Of a stretch of DNA of 38,161 nucleotides, positions 1-12,015 are shown piece after piece. Where the stretch lies: contig JAXJSH010000067.1 in the NCBI GenBank assembly GCA_036310185.1, forward strand, positions 1 through 38,161, written 5' to 3'. The notes under the pieces were generated by a model. It did not search any database and was not told where the DNA came from. It worked only from the letters and a program-made list of their open reading frames with translations. The stretch comes from JALENY01 sp036310185. Its GTDB lineage: Bacteria > Bacillota > Clostridia > Lachnospirales > Lachnospiraceae. Position 1 is the stretch's first letter, and the number at the start of each line of letters is the position of its first letter. Position numbers and translations under genes: made by a program.

Positions 1-110
1 ACACCAGTATAATAAAGGATACGCTCTGTTGTTGTTGTTTTACCAGCATCAATATGAGCCATAATACCAATGTTTCTGGTTCTCTCTAATGGGTACTGTC
101 TTCCAGCCAT
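1..110 (-). CDS. fusA: Elongation factor G, N-terminal fragment (cut by window edge)
   Basis: Only the first 36 codons are inside the window; the gene continues past position 1. The translation begins MAGRQYPLERTRNIGIMAHI and runs into DAGKTTTTERILYYTG, the G1 P-loop of translation factor GTPases, with the EF-G-type spacing from the start. EF-G drives ribosomal translocation using GTP. The start ATG at 110 is preceded by a GGGAGG Shine-Dalgarno. It follows rpsG by only 14 nt, the usual str operon order rpsL-rpsG-fusA. Identification is firm despite the short fragment. Confidence 0.96.
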   Translation of the reverse strand, partial: MAGRQYPLERTRNIGIMAHIDAGKTTTTERILYYTG

Positions 111-124
111 CGGTTAATCCTCCC

Positions 125-595
125 TTAGAATCTGTAGTGAGCAAATGCCTTATTAGCCTCTGCCATCTTATGCATGTCTTCTTTTCTCTTAACGGATGCG
201 CCTGTGTTGTTCATTGCATCCAGAAGCTCGTTTGCAAGTCTGTCTTCCATTGTTTTCTCGCCTCTCTTGCGGGAGAACATGGTGATCCAACGAAGTGCAA
301 GGGCCTGACGTCTGTCAGGACGAACCTCGATCGGCACCTGGTAGGTTGCTCCACCGATACGTCTAGCCTTAACTTCCAGAGCCGGCATAACGTTGTTCAT
401 AGCTTCTTCAAATACTTCGATTGCCGGTTTGCCGGCTTTCTCTTCGATCTTAGCAAATGCGCCGTAAACAATTTTCTGCGCTACACCTTTCTTACCATCT
501 AACATAATGTTGTTGATAAGTTTAGTAACGACTTTATTGTTGTACATCGGATCTGCCAAGACTTCTCTTTTCTGAGTATGTCCTTTACGTGGCAC
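125..595 (-). CDS. rpsG: 30S ribosomal protein S7
   Basis: Encodes a 156-residue protein, the standard bacterial S7 length, beginning PRKGHTQKREVLADPMY and ending NKAFAHYRF. S7 nucleates assembly of the 30S head by binding the 3' major domain of 16S rRNA. I chose the GTG at 595 as start, not the ATG further upstream. The GTG gives the family N-terminus (M-P-R-K-G-H) and has an ideal AAGGAGG eight bases ahead, and the upstream ATG would add seven residues not seen in S7. It is the second gene of the str operon, between rpsL and fusA. In E. coli S7 represses its own operon through the rpsL-rpsG spacer; the spacer here is unusually long (see 596-788). Confidence 0.97.
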   Translation of the reverse strand: MPRKGHTQKREVLADPMYNNKVVTKLINNIMLDGKKGVAQKIVYGAFAKIEEKAGKPAIEVFEEAMNNVMPALEVKARRIGGATYQVPIEVRPDRRQALALRWITMFSRKRGEKTMEDRLANELLDAMNNTGASVKRKEDMHKMAEANKAFAHYRF

Positions 596-788
596 GTTAC
601 TTCCCTCCTTAATCAATTTGTGATTAAATCTCAGGTACTCACATTACTATTACTATGTGTTCGCACTGGCGTATTCATATATGAACCTGCAACCGTGAAA
701 GGTTCTTGAAAGTTACCGTACAAAATATTCACTTTAATAGTTTTACTTTGTGATACTACTGATATTCAACAATTTACTAAAAAATTTA
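596..788 (-). other. Long rpsL-rpsG spacer with hairpin abutting the rpsG ribosome binding site
   Basis: There are 193 non-coding bases between rpsL and rpsG. Just before the rpsG Shine-Dalgarno is a perfect inverted repeat, TTAATCA-5 nt-TGATTAA (609-627). A second possible hairpin, GAACCT/AGGTTC, lies farther upstream. I see no convincing promoter or terminator. The equivalent E. coli spacer is the S7 autoregulatory site, so translational control by S7 is a reasonable inference, but no S7 consensus was recognised here. Confidence 0.45.
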
Positions 789-1205
789 TTATTTCTGTTT
801 CGGACGTTTTGCACCGTATTTGGAACGGGCCTGACGTCTGTTTGCAACACCAGCTGTATCAAGTGTACCTCTGATGATGTGGTATCTTGTACCTGGTAAG
901 TCCTTAACACGACCACCACGGATCAGAACAACGCTATGCTCCTGCAGGTTGTGTCCTTCGCCCGGAATGTAGCTTGTTACTTCGATACCGTTAGATAAAC
1001 GTACTCTGGCGATTTTTCTAAGAGCTGAGTTCGGCTTCTTAGGTGTAGCAGTTTTAACTGCTGTACAAACACCACGTTTCTGCGGTGAAGACTGATCGTT
1101 AGAGCGTTTCTTTAATGAGTTGAAAGATTTCTGCAGAGCCGGTGCTGTAGATTTTTTCACAGCGGTCTGTCTTCCTTTTCTCACTAACTGGTTAAATGTA
1201 GGCAT
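789..1205 (-). CDS. rpsL: 30S ribosomal protein S12
   Basis: A 138-residue S12 starting MPTFNQLVRKGRQ and ending YGAKRPKQK, the usual Firmicutes length. S12 sits at the decoding centre and controls accuracy. The two loops that contact streptomycin, TPKKPNSALRK and GGRVKDLPG, carry wild-type lysines (K42 and K87 in E. coli numbering), so no ribosomal streptomycin resistance is predicted. A GGAGG about nine bases upstream fixes the ATG. It is the first gene of the str operon, driven by the promoter at 1312-1340. Confidence 0.98.
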   Translation of the reverse strand: MPTFNQLVRKGRQTAVKKSTAPALQKSFNSLKKRSNDQSSPQKRGVCTAVKTATPKKPNSALRKIARVRLSNGIEVTSYIPGEGHNLQEHSVVLIRGGRVKDLPGTRYHIIRGTLDTAGVANRRQARSKYGAKRPKQK

Positions 1206-1311
1206 CCTTCGTTTCCTCCTTTTCTTAGTCCACTTTTAAAGCGGCGAAACGGTTGCTTTATCTCATGATTTTCGCGCACAAAAAAAATTGCATTCCTATG
1301 CACGCTTTTGT

Positions 1312-1340
1312 ATTATATCCCGGCTTTTCCACAAAGTCAA
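1312..1340 (-). promoter_or_regulatory. Sigma-A promoter of the str operon
   Basis: Minus strand reads TTGACT (1335-1340), a 17-bp spacer and a perfect TATAAT (1312-1317). It lies about 105 bp upstream of rpsL with no other gene between, so it is the likely promoter for rpsL-rpsG-fusA. Confidence 0.9.
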
Positions 1341-1384
1341 GCAGAAACATGTAAAAATCGGGCAAAGTTCTTTTAAGTTCTTTT

Positions 1385-1427
1385 AAAAAAACAAAACGGC
1401 AAAGATTTCTGCTCAGAAATTGACCGT
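1385..1427 (-). terminator. Terminator after the VanY-like gene
   Basis: A hairpin with ACGG/CCGT, CAA/TTTG and ATTTCT-GAGC-AGAAAT stems is followed on the minus strand by TTTTGTTTTTTT. It begins about nine bases after the VanY-like stop and insulates the str operon promoter. Confidence 0.8.
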
Positions 1428-1435
1428 CATTGTTT

Positions 1436-2419
1436 TTATGACGTTTTTTCAAAATGCTGGTAATCCACCGGATTGGTCCACTCTCCGCCCCAGGTATATC
1501 CATATTTTGTAAAAATTTCGTAGCACGCATCGCCCTTTACGATCACATGGGGATCTCCGCAGTTCCGATCCACATACGCAGAAGCATTATCATGGTGATG
1601 CCATATACTTCCATCTTCCTGATATACAATGTACGGGTTCTGCTGCGGATTAATGTCAATGGCGCGGCCAAAGGCATGATTGGAAAGATTCGTGCTGCTG
1701 CCTGTGGAATAACGGTAACAGAAAGCAGATGTGTTATTTACTTCGATCGAAGCCGTATCGGAACTGCTGCCCTCTCCGGTCCAGTAATTATCGATCAGAT
1801 ACATGGAATTTATTTCATATTCTACCGCAAACAATTCCCGGAATATGTTCAGCACATCCTCTGCAACGGCCGTATTTACGATCATCTCACCCACTTGTAT
1901 TTCATGATTAAAATTGTAATGAGGCATCCTCAAATATCGAAGATCCTGAAGGCCAATATCCTCATTTTCCCGATATGATTTTCCGATAATACGGCTATAC
2001 ACCTCATCTCCCTCTGCAATCTGGCTCGACACAAAGTAAGAGGCCAGATTCTCCCGGTCAATCGCCTCCGATGAAATTATATCACCCGGTGCATAGGTCA
2101 GAAATTCTTCCGCCGTCATGTATACCGCCTGTGCAGTTTCGTCTGCTGCCTGTGTTTCCGCAGACTGTGATTCCTGGCTGTCTGCACATTCTTTTTCCAG
2201 TTCCTCTATCTGGGTCTTCAGGCTTTCCAGCTGCTTCTGCGCCTCCTTCAGTTCCTCACTCTGTGCTTTATAACTTCCTTCCAGATTCTCATACCCTGCC
2301 CTGCTCTTTAATAGAAGCATTACAGATGTTACAGTTACGATCAGCATGATTGCCGCGCAAAAAACAAGTATAACAGCAAAAATATGATTCATCCCATTTC
2401 GGTTTTGTTTATTGCCCAT
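1436..2419 (-). CDS. Membrane-anchored VanY-like M15 peptidase
   Basis: A 327-residue protein. It has a short cytoplasmic N-terminus, one transmembrane helix (about residues 12-37, FAVILVFCAAIMLIVTV), a coiled-coil stretch (about 42-78, rich in E, K, Q, L) and a C-terminal peptidase domain. The catalytic domain carries SNHAFGRAIDINP, matching the SxHxxGxAxD zinc/active-site motif of the M15 family, and a second metal-ligand region DYQHFEK near the C-terminus. These features fit the VanY/L-Ala-D-Glu type M15 group that trims peptidoglycan peptides outside the membrane. Exact bond specificity cannot be read from sequence. It sits 30 bp after the zinc-ribbon gene, so the two are probably co-transcribed. 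The start is supported by AGAGGA about ten bases upstream. Confidence 0.82.
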   Translation of the reverse strand: MGNKQNRNGMNHIFAVILVFCAAIMLIVTVTSVMLLLKSRAGYENLEGSYKAQSEELKEAQKQLESLKTQIEELEKECADSQESQSAETQAADETAQAVYMTAEEFLTYAPGDIISSEAIDRENLASYFVSSQIAEGDEVYSRIIGKSYRENEDIGLQDLRYLRMPHYNFNHEIQVGEMIVNTAVAEDVLNIFRELFAVEYEINSMYLIDNYWTGEGSSSDTASIEVNNTSAFCYRYSTGSSTNLSNHAFGRAIDINPQQNPYIVYQEDGSIWHHHDNASAYVDRNCGDPHVIVKGDACYEIFTKYGYTWGGEWTNPVDYQHFEKTS

Positions 2420-2449
2420 TTTATTTTTCCTCTCGGCCTTTTATTCCTT

Positions 2450-3676
2450 TTACTTACCGTATATTGCCACATCTGCAATTACCGTATCCTGATACAGAGT
2501 ACCCGGATAAACCGAATCAATTGTGATCGTCAAATATGACAGGGTGCATTCTTTACTCAATTCGATATAAAACTCTCTCTGTTCATCCGGAAATACAAAC
2601 TGCTGTGTAAATTCGTCTGTTGTAATGGTAATGGTCTGAGGACGACAATTTTCCTTATTTCTGGTCGTATCTCTCCAGTTACCCAATTTCAGGCAGATAT
2701 ATTTCACTTCATAGGATCGGTCAAAATATCCCGTTATGCTTTCTCCGATTCCTGCATCGTCGCGGCCTTCCTGCCAGCTGCTGGTCTGATCCCCGTCAAA
2801 TGCTTTAATAGCAGAGTTATCATATCCTTCCTGCGTGATTGTTGAGGTCGCAGATGCGGCTGCCACATTCACTTTCAGATAAGCACTCAGATTCGGCTTT
2901 GCTTCTGCCACAGAAATCGTTAACGGAACTTCCGTCGGCTCCGGAGCAGGCGTTGCAGTCGGCTCTGGTGTTGCAGAAACCGTTTCTTCTGGTGTGAGAG
3001 CCGTTACATCTTCTTCATCTGATGCAACTTCTTCATCTGCCACAGTACCCATGTTTGCTGCGTCTGACTTATACTTTTCTTCTTCATTATTAATCAGTTG
3101 AACTGCAATAAAAATACAGATTCCAACAAGTATGATGCCAATTACTATTGCTGCAATGATGGGAGCCCTGTTTGTTATGGAACTTTTCTTTGTCTCCGCT
3201 TTTTTTACCGTTTTTTCTGTCGGATCATCCCTTTTTTCATACAGATTTTTCTCATACAGTTTTGAGTCATACGGGTTCTGCTGGGACGAGTTTTGCCCAT
3301 ATGTTTTTTGCTTATACAGGTTCTGCTCGTACGGGTTCTGCTCATACGTATTCTGCTCATACGGGTTCTGCTCATACGTATTCTGCTCATACGGGTTCTG
3401 CTCATACGGGTTCTGCTCATACGGGTTCTGCCGGGTCTGGACAAATGTCTGCTGCTCAGTGGGCTGGTCATAAACAAACGCCTGTTCTGTTTCTCCATCC
3501 GTATCTTCTATCCGTGAACCACAATTTCCGCAAAAAACACTGTCTTCCTCCAGCCTGCTGCCGCAATGGGAGCAAAACATTGCTTTTTTCTTTGGCTGCT
3601 GTCCTGCCCTTGTACCACATTCCTGACAGAAAATGGCACCTTCTTCCAACAGACTCTGGCAATTCGGACATCTCAT
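2450..3676 (-). CDS. Zinc-ribbon membrane protein with NPYEQ repeats and a discoidin-like outer domain
   Basis: A 408-residue modular protein. Two zinc ribbons open the protein (CPNCQ...CQECG and CSHCG...CGNCG, residues 3-55). A low-complexity stretch of about ten pentapeptides based on N-P/T-Y-E-Q follows, then a basic segment and one transmembrane helix (APIIAAIVIGIILVGICIF). After that come an acidic and Pro/Thr-rich linker and a beta-rich C-terminal domain. This last part resembles the discoidin/NADase-type carbohydrate-binding folds seen in other clostridial zinc-ribbon proteins. The ribbons are probably cytoplasmic and the binding domain outside; function is unknown. I chose the ATG at 3676, not the upstream ATG at 3760, because the promoter -35 overlaps 3760 and AAGGAGG precedes 3676. 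Confidence 0.75.
   Translation of the reverse strand: MRCPNCQSLLEEGAIFCQECGTRAGQQPKKKAMFCSHCGSRLEEDSVFCGNCGSRIEDTDGETEQAFVYDQPTEQQTFVQTRQNPYEQNPYEQNPYEQNTYEQNPYEQNTYEQNPYEQNLYKQKTYGQNSSQQNPYDSKLYEKNLYEKRDDPTEKTVKKAETKKSSITNRAPIIAAIVIGIILVGICIFIAVQLINNEEEKYKSDAANMGTVADEEVASDEEDVTALTPEETVSATPEPTATPAPEPTEVPLTISVAEAKPNLSAYLKVNVAAASATSTITQEGYDNSAIKAFDGDQTSSWQEGRDDAGIGESITGYFDRSYEVKYICLKLGNWRDTTRNKENCRPQTITITTDEFTQQFVFPDEQREFYIELSKECTLSYLTITIDSVYPGTLYQDTVIADVAIYGK
3321..3430 (-). repeat. 15-bp tandem repeat encoding NPYEQ units
   Basis: Seven nearly exact 15-bp units (plus strand TTCTGCTCATACGGG, with a TACGTA variant giving Thr for Pro) run head to tail, with further degenerate units to about 3250. 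The period is in frame with the zinc-ribbon gene, so copy number can change without breaking the reading frame. Confidence 0.93.
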
Positions 3677-3731
3677 ATGCTCCACCCCTTCCTCCTTTAT
3701 TTCTTTTGCAAAAATTGAATCATTATTTTTT

Positions 3732-3760
3732 ATTATACTTTTTATCACATACCCTTTCAA
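3732..3760 (-). promoter_or_regulatory. Sigma-A promoter of the zinc-ribbon/VanY-like unit
   Basis: Minus strand TTGAAA (3755-3760), 17 bp, then TATAAT (3732-3737). It lies between the rpoC terminator and the zinc-ribbon gene. It shows that the gene must start downstream of 3725. Confidence 0.88.
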
Positions 3761-3770
3761 GAAAAAGGCG

Positions 3771-3803
3771 AAAAAAAGCAGGACCGATCAACAGTCCTGC
3801 TTT
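3771..3803 (-). terminator. rpoBC operon terminator
   Basis: AAAGCAGGAC and GTCCTGCTTT arms flank a nine-base loop, followed by a run of T on the minus strand, 11 bases after the rpoC stop. A textbook intrinsic terminator. Confidence 0.93.
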
Positions 3804-3814
3804 ACGTATTTCGC

Positions 3815-7432
<3,618 letters not shown>

Positions 7433-7441
7433 ATTGACCTC

Positions 7442-10400
7442 CTAGTCTTCATCGATACTATCATCTAAGTCGTAGAAGGAGTCGCTGAAATCATCTTCCA
7501 GATCATCCTCTTCGATATCAACCAGTTCATCACCATCGAATTCCTGCTCGGTATAGCCAAGCTCACCGTAGTCTTCGTCGTGGTGCTGTCTTCTGCTCTC
7601 ACCCTCGATTACGGCACGGATATCAGTCTCGCCGTAGTCGATGGTTTCCATCAGCTCTACTTCTTCCCGGTTCTCATCCAGAACTTTTACATCCAGACCA
7701 AGAGACTGAAGTTCTTTCAGGAGTACCTTGAAGGATTCCGGAATACCCGGATCCGGAATATTATCGCCCTTGATGATGGCTTCATAGGTCTTCACACGTC
7801 CCACAACGTCGTCAGACTTCATGGTCAGGATCTCCTGCAGCGTGTAGGATGCACCATATGCCTCCAGAGCCCAAACCTCCATCTCACCGAAACGCTGTCC
7901 GCCGAACTGTGCTTTACCACCCAGCGGCTGCTGTGTAACCATACCGTACGGTCCGGTAGAACGGGCATGAATTTTATCGTCAACCAGATGATGCAGTTTC
8001 AGGTAATGCATGTGACCGATGGTTACCGGACTGTCAAAATATTCACCGGTTCTTCCGTCACGAAGTCTTACTTTACCGTCTCTGGAAATCGGAACTCCCT
8101 TCCACAGTTTTCTGTGTTCCAGATTGTTTCCGAGATATTCCATAACTTCATCATTTACATCATCCTGATGTTTTGCTTTGAAATCTTCCCACTCCATGTT
8201 GACATAATCATTTGCCAGATCCAGAGTGTCCATAATATCTTCCTCGTTAGCACCGTCAAATACCGGTGTAGCGATGTTGAAACCAAGTGCTTTTGCAGCA
8301 AGAGACAAGTGGATCTCCAGCACCTGTCCGATGTTCATACGGGAAGGTACGCCCAGCGGATTCAGCACGATATCCAGCGGTCGTCCGTTCGGCAGGTACG
8401 GCATATCTTCTACCGGAAGTACACGGGAAACGACACCCTTGTTACCGTGACGACCAGCCATCTTGTCACCAACGGAGATTTTTCTCTTCTGTGCAATATA
8501 GATACGAACGGACTGATTTACTCCCGGAGGAAGCTCATCACCGTTTTCTCTTGTAAATACTTTTGCGTCTACGACAATACCATATTCACCATGCGGTACT
8601 TTCAGAGAAGTATCACGTACTTCACGCGCTTTTTCACCGAAAATCGCACGAAGCAGACGCTCTTCTGCGGTCAGTTCTGTTTCTCCTTTCGGAGTTACTT
8701 TACCAACCAGGATATCACCGGCACGAACTTCCGCACCAATGCGGATAATTCCGCGCTCGTCCAGATCTTTCAGTGCGTCGTCACCAACGCCCGGAACGTC
8801 ACGTGTGATTTCTTCCGGTCCCAGTTTTGTATCACGGGACTCTGCCTCATATTCTTCAATATGAACAGAAGTATATACATCTTCCTGTACCAGTCGCTCA
8901 CTTAACAGAACCGCATCCTCGTAGTTATAACCTTCCCAGGTCATAAATCCGATCAACGGGTTTTTACCAAGGGCAAGTTCACCATTATAGGTAGACGGAC
9001 CATCTGCAATGACAGAACCTGCTTCCACATAGTCACCTTTGTTTACGATCGGTTTCTGGTTGTAGCAGTTACTCTGGTTACTTCTTAAGAACTTGGTCAG
9101 TTTGTATGTTTCTTTTGTACCATCATCATGTCTGATAATGATTTCCGTAGAAGCGGCACGTTCAACGATACCGGATCTTTTTGCAACAACACAGACACCG
9201 GAGTCAACGGCTGCTTTTGCTTCCATACCGGTACCGACTGCCGGAGCTTCCGTGATCAGAAGCGGCACGGCCTGACGCTGCATGTTGGATCCCATCAGCG
9301 CACGGTTCGCATCGTCGTTCTGCAGGAACGGAATCAATGCGGTAGCAACAGAGAACACCATCTTCGGGGATACGTCCATGTATTCAAAACGGCTTCTCTC
9401 GTACTCCTGGGTTTCTTCTCTGTAACGACCGGATACATTTTTATTAATGAAGTGTCCTTCTTCATCCAGCGGCTCATTCGCCTGTGCTACATGATAGTTA
9501 TCTTCTTCATCAGCAGTCATGTATATTACTTCATCGGTTACACGCGGATTCATAGGATCAGAGTGATCGATCTTACGGTATGGAGCTTCAACAAAACCAT
9601 ACTGGTTAATACGCGCATAGGATGCCAGTGAGTTGATCAGACCGATGTTCGGACCTTCAGGGGTCTCAATCGGACACATTCTTCCGTAATGGGAATAATG
9701 TACGTCTCGAACCTCGAATCCGGCTCTGTCTCGGGACAGACCGCCAGGACCAAGTGCAGAAAGACGTCTCTTATGAGTCAGCTCACCAAGCGGGTTATTC
9801 TGATCCATAAACTGTGACAGCTGAGAAGATCCGAAGAACTCTTTTACTGCAGCAGTTACCGGTTTGATATTGATCAGGGACTGCGGGGTAATAGTCTCAA
9901 TATCCTGTGTGGTCATACGTTCACGAACCACACGCTCCAGTCTGGACAGACCGATACGGTACTGATTCTGTAAAAGCTCACCAACCGCACGGATACGACG
10001 GTTGCCCAGGTGGTCAATATCGTCATCGTTGCCAAGGCCGTATTCCAGATGCATGTTATAGTTAATAGAAGCCAGAATATCTTCTTTTGTAATATGCTTC
10101 GGAATCAATTCATGGATCTGACGTTTGATTTCAGCTTTGATATCTTCCGGATTTTCATTTTCTTCCAGTATTTTTGCAAGAACCGGGTAATATACTAATT
10201 CTGTAACACCAAGCTCTTTGGGATCCGCATCAACATAGTTGGTTATGTCAACCATCATGCTGGACAGAACTTTAACTTTACGCTCCTCTGTCTGAACCCA
10301 CACAAACGGAACTGCCGCATTCTGAATCTGATCCGCCAGTTCTCTTGTTACAGTTGTACCTGCTTCTGCCAGAATCTCACCGGTAGTCACATCAACTACA

Positions 10401-11290
10401 TCCTCTGCCAGAGGGAAACCGGCAATACGATTCTTCAGAGCCAGTTTTTTATTGAATTTATAACGTCCTACTTTTGCCAGATCATATCTTCTTGCATCAA
10501 AGAACATACTCATGATCAGGCTCTCTGCGCTCTCCACTGCAAGCGGCTCGCCCGGACGGATTTTTTTATACAGTTCCAGAAGACCTTCCTGATAATTTGT
10601 GGAAGTATCTTTTCCAAAACTTGCATAAATCTTCGGTTCTTCGCCGAACAGTTCCAGAATCTCAGCATTGGAACCGTAACCAAGGGCACGAATCAGGACT
10701 GTGATGGGGACTTTTCTCGTTCTGTCTACACGAACGTAGAATACGTCATTGGAGTCTGTTTCATATTCAAGCCATGCTCCACGATTCGGGATAACGGTTG
10801 ATGAAAACAGTCTTTTACCTACTTTGTCATGTGCGATGGCATAGTAGATACCCGGGGAACGAACCAACTGGCTTACGATAACTCGCTCAGCACCATTGAT
10901 AATAAAGGTACCTGTAGCCGTCATAAGCGGCAGGTCTCCCATGAAAATCTCATGTTCCTTGATCTCGCCATTTTCTTTATTGTGAAGTCTTACTCTTACT
11001 TTTAAAGGTGCCGCATAGTTGGCATCCCTTTCCTTACACTCCGCGATCGGATACTTGATATCGTCCTCACACAAAGTAAAATCAACGAATTCCAGACTCA
11101 ATTTGCCGCTGTAATCCTCAATCGGAGAGATATCATCAAATACCTCACGAAGACCATCACTGATGAACCAGTCATAAGAATCTTTCTGAACTTCAATCAG
11201 ATTCGGCATCTCAAGGACTTCTTTCTGCCTCTGGTAACTCATTCGCATACTTCTTCCGGATGTGATTGGACGAATTCTGTTTTTCTCCAT
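7442..11290 (-). CDS. rpoB: RNA polymerase beta subunit
   Basis: A 1282-residue beta subunit starting MEKNRIRPITSGRSMRMSYQ. I chose the ATG at 11290 because the GTG four codons upstream lies inside the AAGGGGTG ribosome binding site. The rifampicin region reads QLSQFMDQNNPLGELTHKRR followed by LSALGPGGLSRDR; the residues equivalent to E. coli D516, H526 and S531 are wild type, so rifampicin sensitivity is predicted. The C-terminus has an acidic extension rich in Asp and Glu. Beta forms the other half of the polymerase active centre. The operon is separated from rplL by a terminator, has its own promoter (11420-11449), and is preceded by a strongly folded leader (11331-11400). Confidence 0.99.
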   Translation of the reverse strand: MEKNRIRPITSGRSMRMSYQRQKEVLEMPNLIEVQKDSYDWFISDGLREVFDDISPIEDYSGKLSLEFVDFTLCEDDIKYPIAECKERDANYAAPLKVRVRLHNKENGEIKEHEIFMGDLPLMTATGTFIINGAERVIVSQLVRSPGIYYAIAHDKVGKRLFSSTVIPNRGAWLEYETDSNDVFYVRVDRTRKVPITVLIRALGYGSNAEILELFGEEPKIYASFGKDTSTNYQEGLLELYKKIRPGEPLAVESAESLIMSMFFDARRYDLAKVGRYKFNKKLALKNRIAGFPLAEDVVDVTTGEILAEAGTTVTRELADQIQNAAVPFVWVQTEERKVKVLSSMMVDITNYVDADPKELGVTELVYYPVLAKILEENENPEDIKAEIKRQIHELIPKHITKEDILASINYNMHLEYGLGNDDDIDHLGNRRIRAVGELLQNQYRIGLSRLERVVRERMTTQDIETITPQSLINIKPVTAAVKEFFGSSQLSQFMDQNNPLGELTHKRRLSALGPGGLSRDRAGFEVRDVHYSHYGRMCPIETPEGPNIGLINSLASYARINQYGFVEAPYRKIDHSDPMNPRVTDEVIYMTADEEDNYHVAQANEPLDEEGHFINKNVSGRYREETQEYERSRFEYMDVSPKMVFSVATALIPFLQNDDANRALMGSNMQRQAVPLLITEAPAVGTGMEAKAAVDSGVCVVAKRSGIVERAASTEIIIRHDDGTKETYKLTKFLRSNQSNCYNQKPIVNKGDYVEAGSVIADGPSTYNGELALGKNPLIGFMTWEGYNYEDAVLLSERLVQEDVYTSVHIEEYEAESRDTKLGPEEITRDVPGVGDDALKDLDERGIIRIGAEVRAGDILVGKVTPKGETELTAEERLLRAIFGEKAREVRDTSLKVPHGEYGIVVDAKVFTRENGDELPPGVNQSVRIYIAQKRKISVGDKMAGRHGNKGVVSRVLPVEDMPYLPNGRPLDIVLNPLGVPSRMNIGQVLEIHLSLAAKALGFNIATPVFDGANEEDIMDTLDLANDYVNMEWEDFKAKHQDDVNDEVMEYLGNNLEHRKLWKGVPISRDGKVRLRDGRTGEYFDSPVTIGHMHYLKLHHLVDDKIHARSTGPYGMVTQQPLGGKAQFGGQRFGEMEVWALEAYGASYTLQEILTMKSDDVVGRVKTYEAIIKGDNIPDPGIPESFKVLLKELQSLGLDVKVLDENREEVELMETIDYGETDIRAVIEGESRRQHHDEDYGELGYTEQEFDGDELVDIEEDDLEDDFSDSFYDLDDSIDED

Positions 11291-11330
11291 TAGACGTTTC
11301 ACCCCTTGTATTTTTTATAAATTTATTACC

Positions 11331-11400
11331 GCAAAATGCCCAACCACAATATATTGTGTTTTTTCCGCGCGAAAAAAACTATTCCTTCGGGCATTCTTTG
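11331..11400 (-). promoter_or_regulatory. Folded rpoB 5' leader, possible multi-branch RNA element
   Basis: In the rpoB leader an outer helix can form between GCAA(AG)AATGCCC and GGGCATTTTGC (11 pairs with a two-base bulge). It encloses two local hairpins. One is GTTTTTTTC-GCGCG-GAAAAAAC. The other is the 14-nt palindrome CACAATATATTGTG, which shares one base with the first. No T-run follows, so it is not an ordinary terminator. It lies between the rpoB promoter and ribosome binding site. I do not recognise it as a named family. Confidence 0.6.
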
Positions 11401-11419
11401 CCATAATAGTGCATTCTTT

Positions 11420-11449
11420 AATATAGCACAACTTCCATAGATATGTCAA
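11420..11449 (-). promoter_or_regulatory. Sigma-A promoter of rpoBC
   Basis: Minus strand TTGACA (11444-11449), 18-bp spacer, TATATT (11420-11425). It gives a 5' leader of about 120 nt before rpoB. Confidence 0.85.
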
Positions 11450-11549
11450 GAAAAATTTATTCAAAACCACGAAATATTTTGGCTGACCAAAAAACGCTTG
11501 ACAATTGGACTTTTTTGTTTTCTGTTTACAAAAACTGCCTTATGAACTG

Positions 11550-11581
11550 AAAAAGGGCCGCTGCCGAATTGGCAACAGCCC
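11550..11581 (-). terminator. rplJL terminator
   Basis: GGGCTGTTGCC and GGCAGCGGCCC arms with a short loop, followed by TTTTT on the minus strand, starting 15 bases after the rplL stop. It separates rplJL from rpoBC, which in many bacteria are read through as one unit. Confidence 0.88.
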
Positions 11582-11595
11582 AGTAATGACTAAAA

Positions 11596-11970
11596 TTATT
11601 TAAGAGTAACTTTAGCGCCAACTTCTTCAAGTTTAGCTTTGAGGTCATCAGCTTCAGCTTTGGATACGCCTTCTTTAAGTACTTTCGGAGCACCGTCAAC
11701 TACTTCTTTTGCTTCTTTCAGACCTAAGCCAGTAGCTTCACGTACAACTTTGATAACTTTAACTTTCTGAGCACCAACTTCTGTCAGTTCTACATCAAAT
11801 TCAGTTTTTTCTTCTGCTTCTTCAGCTGCTGCTGCCGGACCTGCAACTACAACACCTGCTGCTGCGGATACACCAAATTCTTCTTCACATGCTTTTACAA
11901 GTTCATTTAACTCTAATACAGATAACTCTTTAATAGCTTCGATAAATTCTGCTGTGGTTAATTTTGCCAT
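11596..11970 (-). CDS. rplL: 50S ribosomal protein L7/L12
   Basis: A 124-residue acidic, alanine-rich protein. It has the N-terminal dimerisation helix (TTAEFIEAIKELSVLELNEL), an Ala/Glu hinge, and the C-terminal factor-binding domain containing VKVIKVVREATGLGLKEAKE, the conserved elongation-factor contact. L12 forms the ribosomal stalk that recruits EF-G and EF-Tu. The ATG at 11970 is preceded by GGAGG and gives the family N-terminus MAKLT; an upstream ATG at 11985 would add five residues. It lies 45 bp after rplJ and is the last gene of its transcript. Confidence 0.98.
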   Translation of the reverse strand: MAKLTTAEFIEAIKELSVLELNELVKACEEEFGVSAAAGVVVAGPAAAAEEAEEKTEFDVELTEVGAQKVKVIKVVREATGLGLKEAKEVVDGAPKVLKEGVSKAEADDLKAKLEEVGAKVTLK

Positions 11971-12015
11971 TTTATTTTCCTCCATTAAATATTTTCTTCG
12001 TTTTCTTTTTTCAAA

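Noticed and set aside
1454..1978. 174-codon plus-strand frame opposite the VanY-like gene
   Set aside because: Antisense to a gene with clear M15 motifs and a ribosome site; it has no independent support.
3321..3430. Possible CRISPR-like array
   Set aside because: Units are directly adjacent, have no spacers, and code for NPYEQ.
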